Source of the DNA: Hsuehochloa calcarea
Lineage: Eukaryota; Streptophyta; Magnoliopsida; Poales; Poaceae
NCBI GenBank assembly: GCA_036346395.1
Contig: CM070599.1
Span: forward strand, 16,049,232-16,113,231
DNA length: 64,000 bases
Direction of reading: 5' to 3'
Shown here: one piece after another, positions 34,592 through 46,654 of the stretch
Layout: the number at the start of each line of letters is the position of its first letter
Numbering within the stretch: position 1 is the stretch's first letter
Made by a program: the position numbers and the translations under genes
Notes under the pieces: model-generated
What the model saw: the letters and a program-made list of their open reading frames with translations, nothing else
The model's database searches: none
What the model was told of the DNA's origin: nothing

Positions 34592-36380
34592 TGTGGATTT
34601 CATGGGGATATGCTCGGATCTTAGGATGATGTGACAATTGGCAATGGCGTTTACGGTTTGTAGTTTCACGTGTTTTCGACAAAGCTACAGTATTACGGGC
34701 GAGGCGGTCCGACCGGTCCTTGCAGCAATGATCCGGCCGGTCCCAAATCGGTCGGACCGGCCATGTGAAGCGATCGGACGGCGATGACCAAAGTGGTCAA
34801 AATAAATTTGGACCAAAAATAGGTGTGGTAGGCAAGTGAGGATCCCAATGCACTTGGTCTCATAATTTTGGAGTCTCGATAAGAAGTTCTATTCGTTTAT
34901 ATTTTCGGAAGGTTTGAATTTGGGGCTTGAATTTGGCTAAGTCCCAAGGCGGTCCGGCCGGCTCACGAGGAGCGGTCCGGCCGGCCATGGGGTGATCGGC
35001 CGGCTCACTGGGCGGTCGGACCGGTTTCTACTTGAGCGTCGGCCAACCGTGGCGATGTTGTTTTGTTAGGTCAAAGTCATTGGTATTGTGGCATATGATT
35101 TGCATGATGCATGTTTTGACTAACATGGGTCAAGTTGTGAAGAACTTATTCCCGAATCGTGTTTTCTTATGCGTGGTTGTGCGGGTAGCTTGGTGGTCAA
35201 CGACGGTCAGCGGCGAGGAGAATCGGGACTAGACTTGAAGAGTTGAGGTCGAGCGATCGGCGATGCGGGTGAGTCAACGACTCAAGCGTGACACAAGATG
35301 GACAATGGTGACCTATTGGCAAATCCATGGCGCATGGTGAAGCGGTTTAGGTCAAAAAGTTAAAAACGGCGCTTCAGCGAAGCGTGCGTGTGTGACCCGT
35401 TTGTTAGTGGGCCTTAGCGGAGCCCAATTAAGTCAAACCCTAAGAGTTTTAGGCCTCCACTATAAATAGGAGGAGATGGTGGCTGCACCTCTCTCTCTCT
35501 CGCCTTTTATGTTTCAAAACCCTAATTGTCTTTAGGGAGTTGAGGTGGAGGCAAGGGCTCTTGATGGTTTGTGGTGAATTTCGTGATCTTTGATTGTCTC
35601 TTGATCCATGATGGTGTGGATGTAATCCGGCTTCAATCACGAAATCAATCTATGCAAGGTTTGCTTGAGATAGGTCTCTTTTAGTTCTTGCTTTCAATTT
35701 GGTGATTTTAGGGCTTTCTTTGATCCATGAGTTTGTGATTGATTCTTTCCGTGAATTAGCTTGCTGTGATATGTGTGAATCTATCTAGCATCATCTTGAT
35801 CATCAATCTCTCACGAACAAGCTTTAGGATCAAGTTTTCGTTCTTGCGGTTTTAGACCTTCGTTAATCAATTGACAATTGCTCAAGATCGTTCCAAGAAT
35901 TATCATAATATTCGATTGGAATAGGTCCTCAATAGCATATAGAAGGTGTGTGCAAAGTTTCATAAAGATTGGAGTTGAGAATCAAAAGTTTCACCTAATT
36001 GCAACCGTCATCGGTGATTTTACTATTGCGGATCGGTTACGAGTCGGCGGTCGGACCGCCCGTCATCACCGGTCAAACCGATTTTGGAAGCGGTCCGACC
36101 GCCACTTGATTGCGCCGGTCGGACCGCCCGGCAATCGGTCCGACCGGTTGAGTATATGATCGAGACGCCCGTCTTTGTGAGTCTTAGTAATCTTAGTTGA
36201 TTTTGTTATATTGCTTAGGGTTTAATTGGATTCAATACTAGTCTTCATTTGTCTTTGGTATATTGATCTTCATAGCTTTCTAATAGCTACTGGAGTTAAA
36301 TTGTATTGAGTTCATAATTTGTGAAAAAGTGAGCGTGCTCCTATTCACCCCCCCCCTCTAGTCGCCTTTACGGTCCAACA
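34592..36380 (+). repeat. Copia-1 3' LTR (1,789 bp)
   Basis: TGTGGATTTCATGGGG to ACGGTCCAACA, then CGCCA. It keeps the promoter block lost from the 5' LTR. Palindrome clusters of CGGTCSGACCG lie near 34705-34790, 34950-35025 and 36045-36150. Confidence 0.95.
35461..35468 (+). promoter_or_regulatory. TATA box of Copia-1 3' LTR
   Basis: TATAAATA in CTCCACTATAAATAGGAGG, conserved in the Copia-2 and Copia-3 LTRs but deleted from the Copia-1 5' LTR. Transcription from here would run into 36381 and beyond. Confidence 0.7.
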
Positions 36381-36385
36381 CGCCA
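36381..36385. repeat. Copia-1 target site duplication, right (CGCCA)
   Basis: CGCCA directly after the 3' LTR, matching 16053-16057. Confidence 0.95.
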
Positions 36386-36780
36386 CCGTTGGATTTAGAT
36401 CCAACGGTCCACTCGGATGGAAACGTTCGGGCGGTCCGAACGTTTAAATAGATGTGGGCCGTTGATCTAGAGATGGACGGCTCACAACAAAGGAACCTTC
36501 GACCGGTATGAACGTTCACGCGAATCTGAGCTGTAGATTCAAAATCCAACGGCCCACGCATGCATAGCACAGCGCGCGCGTGCGGCTCATGCATTCACCG
36601 CTGGATTTAGATCCAACGGTCCATGTGGATCGAGACGTTCGGATGGTTCGAACGTTCACTCGAATCCGAGGCGTTGATCTAAAATCCTACGATACACATG
36701 GATCGCCGTGTTCGGATGGTCCGAACGTTCACGCGATTGTGGACCGTTGATCCAAGCATCGACGGTCCACAGCGAACCAC
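36386..36780. repeat. Diverged minisatellite, unit about 70-80 bp
   Basis: Repeated blocks pair ATCCAACGGTCCA with GTTCGGATGGTCCGAACG or close variants (near 36426, 36640 and 36710), separated by CGAATC-type stretches and a GTTGATC motif. Further units occur near 37690 and 37750, and a related ATCCAACGGTCCAAG lies at about 16004 before Copia-1. Confidence 0.7.
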
Positions 36781-38401
36781 GTTCAAAAGGTTCGCGCCCA
36801 GTTCAACCAACAAAATTCAACGGCGAAAGGGGGCTCACCGCCGGCGACTCTGGTCATGGCGGTGCGAGAAAAAGCCCAAAATTGATCCGCAATAGCTTTG
36901 CGCGCACAATGGGACCAACAATCACGGCTGCGGCGGTCTAGAACGCCGGCAAGCCAGAGTTCACAGAGGTGACAAAAATGGCCGAAAAATGAAAAATACA
37001 AAGAAGCTCTGCTGCGGTCCAAGTAAGCGTGTGCCAAGCTTCTAGGGACTAAGGTGGAGTTACCTGGGCACGGGAAAGACACAGAGAAAGGTTGGAGCTG
37101 CTCTGGTGATGAAAAATGGTGCTTTAATTGAAAATGGGAATCTCAATTCAGCCAAGCCACGAGGAAGATAAGCAAAATTGAGCGAGGTTAAGCTCAAGAG
37201 AATCAAGAAGGAGCAGGAGGGTAAGAAGTGAAGAGAGCCCGCTGCTTGATGCGGCCTTCACCGTAAGCTCGAAGCTCGACAATGGCGGCAGAAGTGCTTT
37301 CGGATGAATGCAGCTCAAACAACCACTGAGGTGCTAGCTAGAGTTGTGGAGATGCTAAAGGAAGCCAAAGGGGAAGCAATGGAGCTTAAATAGAGGAAAT
37401 GACAGAGAGCAACGGCAATAAACCCTCTCGGGTCAAACCTGCCATGAGAGCACTTGAGAGTGACGGTAGCAGTTGAGCAATGGACTTTTGAGGGTGGTGC
37501 ACGACGGGCATTTAATGCGAGCAGAGAGAGCCGTTTAAATGTGATCACCGAGGTGACCCAACGCTGCGCTCTTCTCCTCTGCTTACGCCATAGCTTGATT
37601 CAAACGCACGCTCAGACTCGAGGAAGGAGACAACGCGGCCACCGTTGGATTGAAATCGGATGGTTCTAATGAACGGGACGATCGGCCGGTCCGAACGTTC
37701 ACTTCAATCCAGGCCATTGATCTAAGATCCAACGACTCTCGTTGATCGAAACGTTCGGATGGTCCGAACGTTCACACGCATATGAGTCGTTGATCTCAGA
37801 TCCAACGATCCGCGATACTCGCGCCCGAGCGACCGCGCCAGGTGCAGTTAGTTGATTGAACCAAGTCGCTTGGCTCGAGATCGAGTCTGACTCGAACCCA
37901 TGGAACAGTGAAAACCAGTTAGGGTTTGAATTAACAACTGATTTTTGGAGGATTTTCTTAAGGTAGCAACCCAGCTCCAAAAATTATGAAATTTGAACTA
38001 GAGGTTGCTGACTTAAGGATTAACCTTACATAAAATTTCCAGAGATTTTTATGCACTGCATTTTTCTCAAGAAATTCCAGAAGATTGGAGTTAGGGTTTG
38101 ACCAAGCTTTGACTTGGTTTGACTTGCCTCCAAAATTATCAAATAATTTCTAAAAATCATGAAATAATTCAGAGGTGTTACCAAGCCTCCCTAGAACTTA
38201 GGGAAAATAATCACAGAGGTTGGCACAAGATTTTTGCCAAGGAGGTTTTTGATTGGATTCAATTGAGGATTTTGATTTTGATTGTTCCACAATCCCTATA
38301 CAAGAATCATGGAACTGATCAAAACATCCAGGTGAGAGAATAGTTTTAATTTCTCTCATTTTTATACATTTGAAACACAAATCCATATTTGGGATGTTAC
38401 A
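36386..38401 (-). mobile_element. Minus-oriented gypsy-type LTR, right half
   Basis: Continuation of 13801-16057 after Copia-1. It ends ATTTGGGATGTTACA at 38401, i.e. TGTAACATCCC on the minus strand, a common gypsy LTR start in grasses. ORFs within it show no domain. Confidence 0.55.
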
Positions 38402-39644
38402 CTCCTCCTCAGCCACGTGTTTGCATGTCAGCCACGTCACCCACTTCGTCTACGTGTGGTGATGCATGTCGGTGGGATATGTGGATATATCGCCCAAGTC
38501 AATAAAGGACCGAGTTCTTGTGATGACCTCTCATGTAAAAACAGTACGACCACAAGTCTATAATGGGTATGACTTGGCTAACTAATTTGTTCGCCTCCTT
38601 GCAACCTCGCCATTGGTGGATGTGTAGCGTGTATATGGGTAGTAGACACAGGAAAACTACACGACGCAAATGGAGACCCCCGGGGCGCATGGCCCATGGG
38701 GTGATGCCTAGCGGTATGGGGTTGCATTGGGAGGGCATTGTAAAGGCCTTGTGATAATGAACTTCGTCGCACACCATCAGAAGTGTGTACGAGACATTAT
38801 AAGTTGAATATCTCTTGTGGGTAAAGTGTATGAACTCTGCAGAGTAAGAAAACTATCTAGATAGCCGTGCTCATGGTCAAGAGCGGTGTTGGGAACTCAC
38901 TTGAACTAGCTTTTATTTTTATAAAACCATTTGTGTGTGGGTGTGAAATGGAAAGTTGGGGTGGGAACCCGAGGATTTGAGAAAGTGCAGTGGGGACTAG
39001 TGGTAAATTCAGTTAGCTTTGAGCATTGGGTGGATGGTGCCACTCAATGGTATAGGAGATGAGATCTCCACTAGTACCTTACAAATAAAACTCACGTTAT
39101 AAAATCTGTTGTTAAAAATGCTAATTCTCAAGATGTTCTACTACTTAATCTAATTCAAACTTGGCTTTATGCAAATAAAAGAACTCTTAACCTTCCCTTG
39201 ACTAGCCTTGCATCTATAATAAACTGCATTGTGTGTTGGCTCGCGAATACAGTTGTGTACTCAGGCTCGTCCAACATAATCTTTCAGAACCACTCAACCA
39301 AAACCCCTACGACTACTTCGTGGCCGCTGGACCAAATGGAGGTGAAGATGGTGAAGCTTAGGCCGGGACCCCTAGTCACTTGCCTGTGGGCAAAGTGAAT
39401 GGATCCGCTACTATTTCTTTTGCTTCCGCACTTATCCCTTACTCTGTACTTTGAACTATGTGATATTGTTGTCTTCGTGCCCTTTTGTAAAACAGTGGGC
39501 GACACAACTGGTTATGTAATATATTTTGTTGTGCATACGATGTATGTGATTGATCCAAAAATGTATACATGTGTGCTATCTCTTGATCTAGGGAATGACA
39601 CAGATTGATCTGATGAATTCAAATTACAAATTTGAAGTCAAACA
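38402..39644 (+). mobile_element. Plus-oriented gypsy-like LTR remnant
   Basis: Non-coding sequence ending GAAGTCAAACA at 39644, four bases before a tRNA-Met-type primer site, so this is the 3' part of a 5' LTR in plus orientation. The left edge is not defined. Confidence 0.55.
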
Positions 39645-39648
39645 GACT

Positions 39649-39660
39649 TGGTATCAAAGC
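39649..39660 (+). other. Primer-binding site (tRNA-Met type)
   Basis: TGGTATCAAAGC differs from the canonical TGGTATCAGAGC by one base and follows the LTR end by four bases. Confidence 0.75.
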
Positions 39661-39673
39661 ATACGACTACAGG

Positions 39674-42600
39674 TGTCAGGACCCCGAGGTCATACAACCC
39701 CGAGACCTTCTGTGCATATTGAGCTAGTCCCATGATCAGTAGCTAGCTAGCATAGTTGCAACAACAATGTTATCATATCCATACAACAATGAAGCTAATG
39801 AAGCAGACAAAGTAATATTAATTAACAGCAAAAGGACCTTATGGTCAAGTTCTTACAAAAGTTGCCACGCAGGGCTTAACAACAAAAGAGTACTTGCAGC
39901 GGAAATCCAAATGCCGTGGAGGCCAATCGACATGCCCATGGGCAATCGAGTGGAGGACGCGACCTAGTTCGCAAGGTATTCAAAGTAGTCTTCCTGGTAG
40001 AACTCGATGTTTCTTATTTCTTCTGTAGGTACTGATCAACAAATGACGTATAGCCGTGAGTACATAAAATAATCAACAAGTCGTAGGGAAATGTATGCAC
40101 ATAGTATTCATGCGAGGCTTAAACAAGGATGACTTTATGGTTAATTTGGAGAAATGCAACATTTGCAGTAAATACAATAATTTGATTGCAAAGCATTGTT
40201 TAAAAGATTAATACATAATTAATCAAGTTTCTTTGAAACAAACAGTGAACTTCCCGTTCACTTCCCAACAAAACCATTCCATTGAACCATTCCCAAATTT
40301 TTGAAAACTCTACCCCTTGCGTGAAAGACCCGGGCATGTCCATAACCGGGGACACAGCTATTCGAATAGATTTTTGACACTCTGCAGGGGTTGTACAGCT
40401 TTACCCACAAGAGATAAATCACTTGTAATGTCCATCTGACACACTTCCGAATGTGTGCGACTAAGTGATTATCACAAGGCCTTTACAAAGTTCCATTTTG
40501 ACTCGATTCTGCTCACTAAGGTTTCGTCTTCCTGGCCCCCTCTTGCGCCAATAATCAACCCAAACAGAACCGACTCAAAACTTTCCTAATTAGATGGCCA
40601 GGTCCATCCCATACTAGACTTGTGGTTGTACGGTATGGCCCAGATCAATGGCTTACAAAGTTAAGTCATTAGTTGGCTGCTCAAGCGAGACTTCCACATC
40701 CCAATGTACTTCCCGCACCCCCTTTACTGCACGATCACCCGCCTGAGCATAAATCATTTTTGGTTTATCCCGACCAAAATGACAATCCCTGACATGGTAC
40801 GACATCTTTTAACAATAGTGGCATCACACCACAATTCCATATTTTCATTAGTCAAAATTATTCATTCTTTGAGCATGTGATTGTGAGTTCCACAGATAAC
40901 TAAAGCAAGGCTAAGCAAATAATACACGCCTATGTTGGTAATACAATTATGTCCAACTAGTATTAACCATCCTATGGTGTCCAAAGAATTATGTCATTCA
41001 AGGGGATATTTCATTTTCAATTTATCAAGGGGGCATAATGACAATTTAGTAATTAACTACTTATAAAACCATTTTTATAAAACTAGTCATGCATGTTAAT
41101 TTAAAACAATATACTTTTGCAAAATGGGTACAATATGGTCAAAGGCCTATGACTTGCCTTCGTTGAAGAGTTGCGGTGCTTCGGTTGCCGGGTCGAAGAA
41201 TTCTTTCAAAACGCTGGAATCTACACGTGCGAAAAGAACCAAATAAATACAATAAATCCAATAAAATCCAAAAATTACAAAATTAGTAGCGAAAGGAAGG
41301 AGCTGAATTTAGATGAATTTAGAACCAAGAATCGACGGAATCGGATTTCGTATGAAGGAGACCGAATATCCAGAAATTTCCTTCACATAAAATATAGAAA
41401 ATTCAGACATAAATAGTGCATACTGAGTTTAAATGATGCCACCAGTGAGGGAAAGGGAGGGACGGCCGGCGAACTAGCAAAATACAATCCCGGGAGCGAA
41501 ACAGACACAATGGTGGTGGTCGTGTCGTCGGCGGAGGTCCGATGTGGCGGCGACGCGTAAAACACTACACGGGAATAGTGGCGCCAGTGAACTGATGATG
41601 TTTTGGAGAAAAGGAAGGTAGCACAATATAGATCAACGCGAGGCGAAGCTAACGGCAGCAACAACATCACTGGGGGATCAAAGACGGTGCCGAAAACGAC
41701 AACATAAGGCGATTCGGCCGCCGGTGGAAAATTTTTGGTTGCTACGAGAAGAGAGTGGCGAATTCCAGGGGTTTGGAAGAATGAAAGGAGAGGGGAGGAG
41801 CTGGAGGAAGAGGAAGGTGGAGCTGCTGCTGCTCTGGTTTGGAAGAAAGAAAGGAGAGGGGAGGGGAGGAAGGAGGAGGAAGGGGTAGAGGAGAAGAAGG
41901 GCTACTCGTTTTTGTAGGAGTGGGAGGGAGGAGAGCCGGAGGCACGTGAGGGAGCTCGGCAGCTACTGGAGGAGCGGGAGCAAGCGGCATGCGCTAGGGC
42001 GGGGGGGGGGGACTTGAGCCACTGGCGAGAGCTCACGGCTCGAGGATGGGATGGGGGAGCAGGGCACAAGGCTCGGGGAAAAAATGCACAGGAGGAAAAG
42101 CATGCAGCCGGCTGCAGCCAGGGGGAAGATGAACAGCAAAAAGAGAGGAGTGAGAGAAAAAGCAGGGGAATAAAGAAAATCTGAGAAAATCCTAAAATTC
42201 ACAAAAATTTTGGTAAATACTTTGGAACTTGAATAGATCAAATAAAATAGTTTTGCATTTTTTTTGAAGTTTATTTTAGCCAATTAAAATATTTTTCCTT
42301 TAGAAATTCAATTTAAGCTTTAAATTGAACCGAGAAAATCCAAACGATAATTTTTATTTTTAAAGCTTAAAAATAGACCAAAATTTTAAATTACATACTT
42401 TAAATTAAATTTTTGAATAAAACAAAATAATTTTTGGGTTGACAGAAAAGAAATAAAACAGACCAGGCTCCAAGAAACAGCGCCGACTTGAATAAAATCC
42501 AAAAACACAGAAAATCCACTAAACTCATTTTAGAATTTAATTAAAGTTTGATTTAATTATTTAAATATTTTTCACTTTGAAATTTCAATTTAAGCTTTAC

Positions 42601-42900
42601 ATTTATTCAATGAAAAGCAAATGGTTTGTTTTGTTTTTAAAACTTTAAAATAACTCTGAAATGCGAGCAAGTTGAAAAGAAATAAAAGAACTCCATAGGA
42701 AAACAACCGGGCAAAGGGAAAAAGGAAAACCAGATAAAATCAGAAAATCAAATAAGATGATTTTTATTTAATTAAAGTTTGATTAATTCAAATTGAACTG
42801 CTTTTGATTTTCTGAAAGTCACATTTAAGCTTTTAGCAACAAAAGCAAATGGTTTTTTTCGAATTTTTTTTCAAAAACTCTCGAAAATTGGGGTGTTACA
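39674..42900 (-). mobile_element. Solo LTR, about 3.2 kb, gypsy type
   Basis: Runs TGTCAGGACCCCGAGG to AAAATTGGGGTGTTACA. ACAGG precedes it (39669-39673) and GCAGG follows (42901-42905), a target duplication with one change. Joining the flanks restores an uninterrupted leader (CGACTACAGG then GTAAAAGTCTTAGC) downstream of the primer site at 39649. It contains CTATTCGAATAG at 40358-40369. The GC-rich part (about 41430-42080) has Pro/Ser- or Glu/Arg-rich open frames that I consider spurious. Confidence 0.72.
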
Positions 42901-42978
42901 GCAGGGTAAAAGTCTTAGCTAGCATGGTCACTAAGAACCTAGGGATACATTGTGGAAGGTAATTAAGTAGCTACCTTA

Positions 42979-43015
42979 ACACACACACACACATGTATAT
43001 ATATATATATATATA
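42979..43015. repeat. (AC)n-(AT)n compound microsatellite
   Basis: A run of AC repeats, then ATGT, then a run of AT repeats in the leader just before Copia-2. Confidence 0.9.
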
Positions 43016-43062
43016 AATTGGGCACATATTAGTAGAGACCCATTCATTCCTACAAATCCAAA

Positions 43063-43067
43063 GCATG
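43063..43067. repeat. Presumed Copia-2 target duplication, left (GCATG)
   Basis: Five bases before the TGTTCGACC edge of Copia-2. The matching copy is not in the window because the other end lies in or beyond the gap. Confidence 0.4.
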
Positions 43068-44844
43068 TGTTCGACCGAAAAGGCGACTAGAGGGGGGGGG
43101 GGGTGAATAGGAGCACGCTCACTTTTTCCCAAATAATGAATTCAACACAATTTCACTCCAATAGCTATGATGAAGCTATGAAGATCAATATACGATCTGT
43201 GGAAGACTAGTATTGAATCCAATTAAATCCCCTAAGCAAAAACATAAAATCAACTAAGATTGCAAAGACTCACAGCACGGGTGGTCAGACCTCTGTACCC
43301 AACCGGTCGGACCGATTCGGCGGTCGGCCGGCGTTATCTTGGCGGTCGGACCGCTCAAAATAGGTCGACCGGTGATGATGGCCGATCGGCCGGCGATCTG
43401 AGAACCGATCTGAAACAATAAAATCGGCCGATGAAGTTGCAATTAGGTGAAACTTTTGATTCTCAACTCCAATCTTTATGAAACTTTGCACACACCTACT
43501 ATATGCTATTGAGGACCTATTCAATCGAATATTATGATAATTCTTGGAGCGATCTTAAGCAATTGCCAATTGATTAACGAAGATCTAAAAGCGGGCAAGA
43601 GCGAAAACTTGATCCTAATGCTTGTTCGTGAGAGATTGATGATCAAGATGATGCTAGATAGATTCACACATATCACAGCAAGCTAATTCACGTGAAAGAA
43701 TCAATCACAAACTCGCGGATCAAAGGAAGCCTAAAATCACCAAATTGAAAGCAAGAGCGAAAAGAGACTTATCTCAAGCAAACCTTGCATAGATTGATAA
43801 CGAGATCGTTCTTTGGATTACACCACGCCATCATGGATCGATGGTCAATCCAAGATCACGAAATTCTCCTCAAACCATGAAAAGCCCTAGCCTCCACCTC
43901 AACTCCCTTAAAGACAATTAGGGTTTTGAAACATAAAAAGCGAGAGAGAGGTGCGGCCACCCTCCTCCTATTTATAGTGGAGGCCTAGAACTCTCTAGGG
44001 TTTGACTCAATTGGGCTCCGTTAAGGCCCACTAACAAGCGGGTCACACACGCACGCTTATAAGCGCCGTCTTTAACCTTTTGACCTAAACCGCTTCACCA
44101 TGCGTCATAGATTTGCCAATAGATCACCCTTGTCCATCTTGTGTCACGCTTGAGTCGTTGACCTCACCCGGCATCGTCGATCGTTCTGGACCTCAACTCT
44201 CCAAGTCTAGTCCGATCCTCCTCGCCGTTGACCGTCGTTGACCACCAAGCAACATGCACAACCACAGACAAGAAAACACGAATCGGAACAAGTTCTTCAA
44301 AACTTGACCCATGTTAGTCAAAACATGCATCATGCAAAACATATGCCATGGAACCCATGTACTTGACCTAACAAAACAACATCGCCACGAAGTTGGCGAT
44401 GATCAAGTGAATCTGGTCCGACCGCTCCGGGTGAGCGGTCGGACCGCCCATGGCGGTCGGACCGCTCCTCGTGAGCGGTCGGACCGCCTGGGACTTAGCG
44501 AAATTCAAGCCCTCAAATTCAAACCTTCGAAACTTTAAACCAATAGAACTTCTTCTTGGAGACTCCAAAATTATGAGACCAAGTGCATTGGGATCCCTCA
44601 CTTGCCTACAACACCTATTTTTGGCCCGACCCATTACGAGAACTTTTAGGTCATTGCGGTCCGATCGCCCCATATGGCGGTCCGACCGATTTGGGACGGT
44701 CGGACCGCCGTGCAGGACCGGTCGGACCGCCCGTCCAAGATGGCTCAGCAACTTTGTCGAAAACACGTGAAGCGACAAACCGTAAGCGCCATTGCCAATT
44801 GTCACATCATCCTAAGATCGGAACATATCCCCATGAAATCCACA
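43068..44844 (-). repeat. Copia-2 3' LTR (1,777 bp)
   Basis: Reads TGTTCGACCGAAAAGGCG to ATGAAATCCACA on the plus strand, the complement of the Copia-1 LTR. A long G run lies at about 43093-43103. CGGTCSGACCG clusters are near 43300-43395, 44415-44490 and 44655-44735. Confidence 0.95.
43969..43976 (-). promoter_or_regulatory. TATA box of Copia-2 3' LTR
   Basis: TATTTATA on the plus strand (TATAAATA on minus) in CCTATTTATAGTGGAGGCC. Confidence 0.65.
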
Positions 44845-44856
44845 ATCTCCCCTTGA
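44845..44856 (-). other. Copia-2 polypurine tract
   Basis: ATCTCCCCTTG on the plus strand, i.e. CAAGGGGAGAT on minus, directly next to the 3' LTR. Confidence 0.8.
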
Positions 44857-46654
44857 TGAACACATTGGCAATTATCCGAAAATGTAAGTAAGAGGTTTGA
44901 AAGCAGAGTTTACTCGCGGTTTTAGCACAAAGGCACAACTTGGTCCATAAGCAAGAAGAAGCAATGAAAATGACCAAGTGGCATCGAATAGTATAGGCAT
45001 GTGAGACAAGGCAAAAGTAAGCATAAAAACTTTGATTTCCAGAAGAGGGTCAAAATTCTCACATAAGGTCCATATGAAAGAACAATTGTTCAATTGACCT
45101 ATGATCATTGTGAGTATAAAAGAATGCAATTCAAGTTCAGAATATTCAATAAGACAATAAGAATGCAACTCAAGAACTCCCCTCACTATGATCCTCAATT
45201 TTCAAATTTTCGATTTCTCCCTTTGTATAAACTTCTCCCCAATAAAGAAATATCTTCTTATTAACACATCTTCTCTTCTCATTTAACACATCTTCTCCCC
45301 CTTTGACAATGGATTCATCAAGGAATCACGCCTTCCTCTCACCCAGAGATAAAAAATATAGAATAAAGGAAGAAGCGAAACAAAAGAAGCATAAAGAGGA
45401 ATATGCATGAAGTGCAATGGGTGGCTTCAATTTTTGTATTTTCAATTTTTGATTACAAGAAGCTTTGGAGATTACCCAAAAGAACAAGCTAGTATCTCTA
45501 ATATTGCACAAGCGACATATCAAGCTGACAAATACTAGCAAGATCATGGTAAGACATATATATCAAAGCTAAGCACAAATGCTCAAAAGTAAGCGATAGA
45601 TTTGATCAATTTAAGCAACGCTTCAAATTCAGCAAGTTCATCAATAGGGATCCTAAAGTGAAATTGGCCATGTCAAAATGTCAAAGTGAGATCAAAAATC
45701 TAACAAAGACCACATTAAGAGTCAATCAAGTCCGTATTGAATCATTTTGCTCAATATTTTATAGCGCCCATTTGTCAACATTTTTCTCATTTGCATTGAA
45801 TATTGAAGTTGACTAATGATCTATCTTAGTGACAAGATCACGGACTAGGAGCCATCCACAAACTCATCCTAAGCTTCGACCAAAAGTTGATTAAAGGTAT
45901 ATCTTAGTAAAGAAGATCTGGACTAGGAGCCATCCACAAACTCTTTCTAAGCTTCTACAAGGCGACAAATCTTGAGGTTCATGTCATTTCGACAAGCGGT
46001 CCCCATGAGATCGTCTGGTTCATCAAACTATCTCCAAGTTCATGTCATTTGACAAGCAGTCTCGTAAGAATAGTTTGGCACAATTTAAGCATAAGAATAT
46101 CTTGATTTTTATTTTCACATGAGCGGTTTTAGAATCTCAAGAACACAAAAGCTCAAGTAATGGTCAATTTTAGATCAAAGAGCTAACAAAGCAATTACAG
46201 CAGGGCCAATGTCACAAGAGGAGCACTAATTGCGCAACTCGCTAAAACATCCACAAATTGCAATTTCTTAGTTTGAGTTGTTTAAAAGGTTCTAGCACAT
46301 ATAGCAAAGACTTAGCTACACATGTAAAAGCATGATAATTCTGGCAAGTCAAAGAACTAGACATGACATTGAGCAAGAATTGAAATACAAAAGCTCTAAA
46401 GGGTAATAGGCAAAGCTTCATCAATTTTTTTTAAAATAAGCAGAAAATCTTATATTACAATGCATCTTTTTGGATTTTTTATACGATTTGTTGTAACCAC
46501 TTGTTGGAGTTTTCATATGAATGAAATATGACACAATGAAATGCAATTAAGAAGCCTAAAAACCTAAAAAGTTCGAAAAGATCACTAAGTTCAGAAAAAG
46601 AACAATAAAAGATCAAAAGAACAAGGAAAGATAAGAAAAAGATCAAACTCCCCC
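44857..46654 (-). other. Copia-2 3' non-coding region
   Basis: Counterpart of 32807-34591. Purine tracts appear as CTCCCC on the plus strand near 45178, 45235 and 45296. No gene supported. Confidence 0.7.

Larger units (their letters stand above)
16058..36380 (+). mobile_element. Copia-1: Sirevirus-like Ty1/copia element, interrupted by Gypsy-1
   Basis: Both LTRs run from TGTGGATTTC to CGGTCCAACA, with CGCCA duplicated on both sides. Order inside: tRNA-Met-type primer site, gag with a CCHC knuckle, gag-pre-integrase, integrase, reverse transcriptase, RNase H, then a 1.8-kb non-coding 3' region with several polypurine tracts. The integrase-before-RT order is that of Ty1/copia. The long 3' region, multiple polypurine tracts and LTR palindromes fit the Sirevirus lineage. 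Without the 9.8-kb Gypsy-1 insert it is about 10.6 kb. The coding region is inactive. Confidence 0.93.

Noticed and set aside
34273..34629. Possible envelope-like gene in the Copia-1 3' region
   Set aside because: The ORF runs into the LTR, lacks a signal peptide and fusion-type features, and its Copia-2 counterpart (45198-44872) is not conserved in length.
36105..36175. Palindrome-rich block as a CRISPR-like array
   Set aside because: Spacing is irregular, the motif is an LTR palindrome and the context is a plant retrotransposon.
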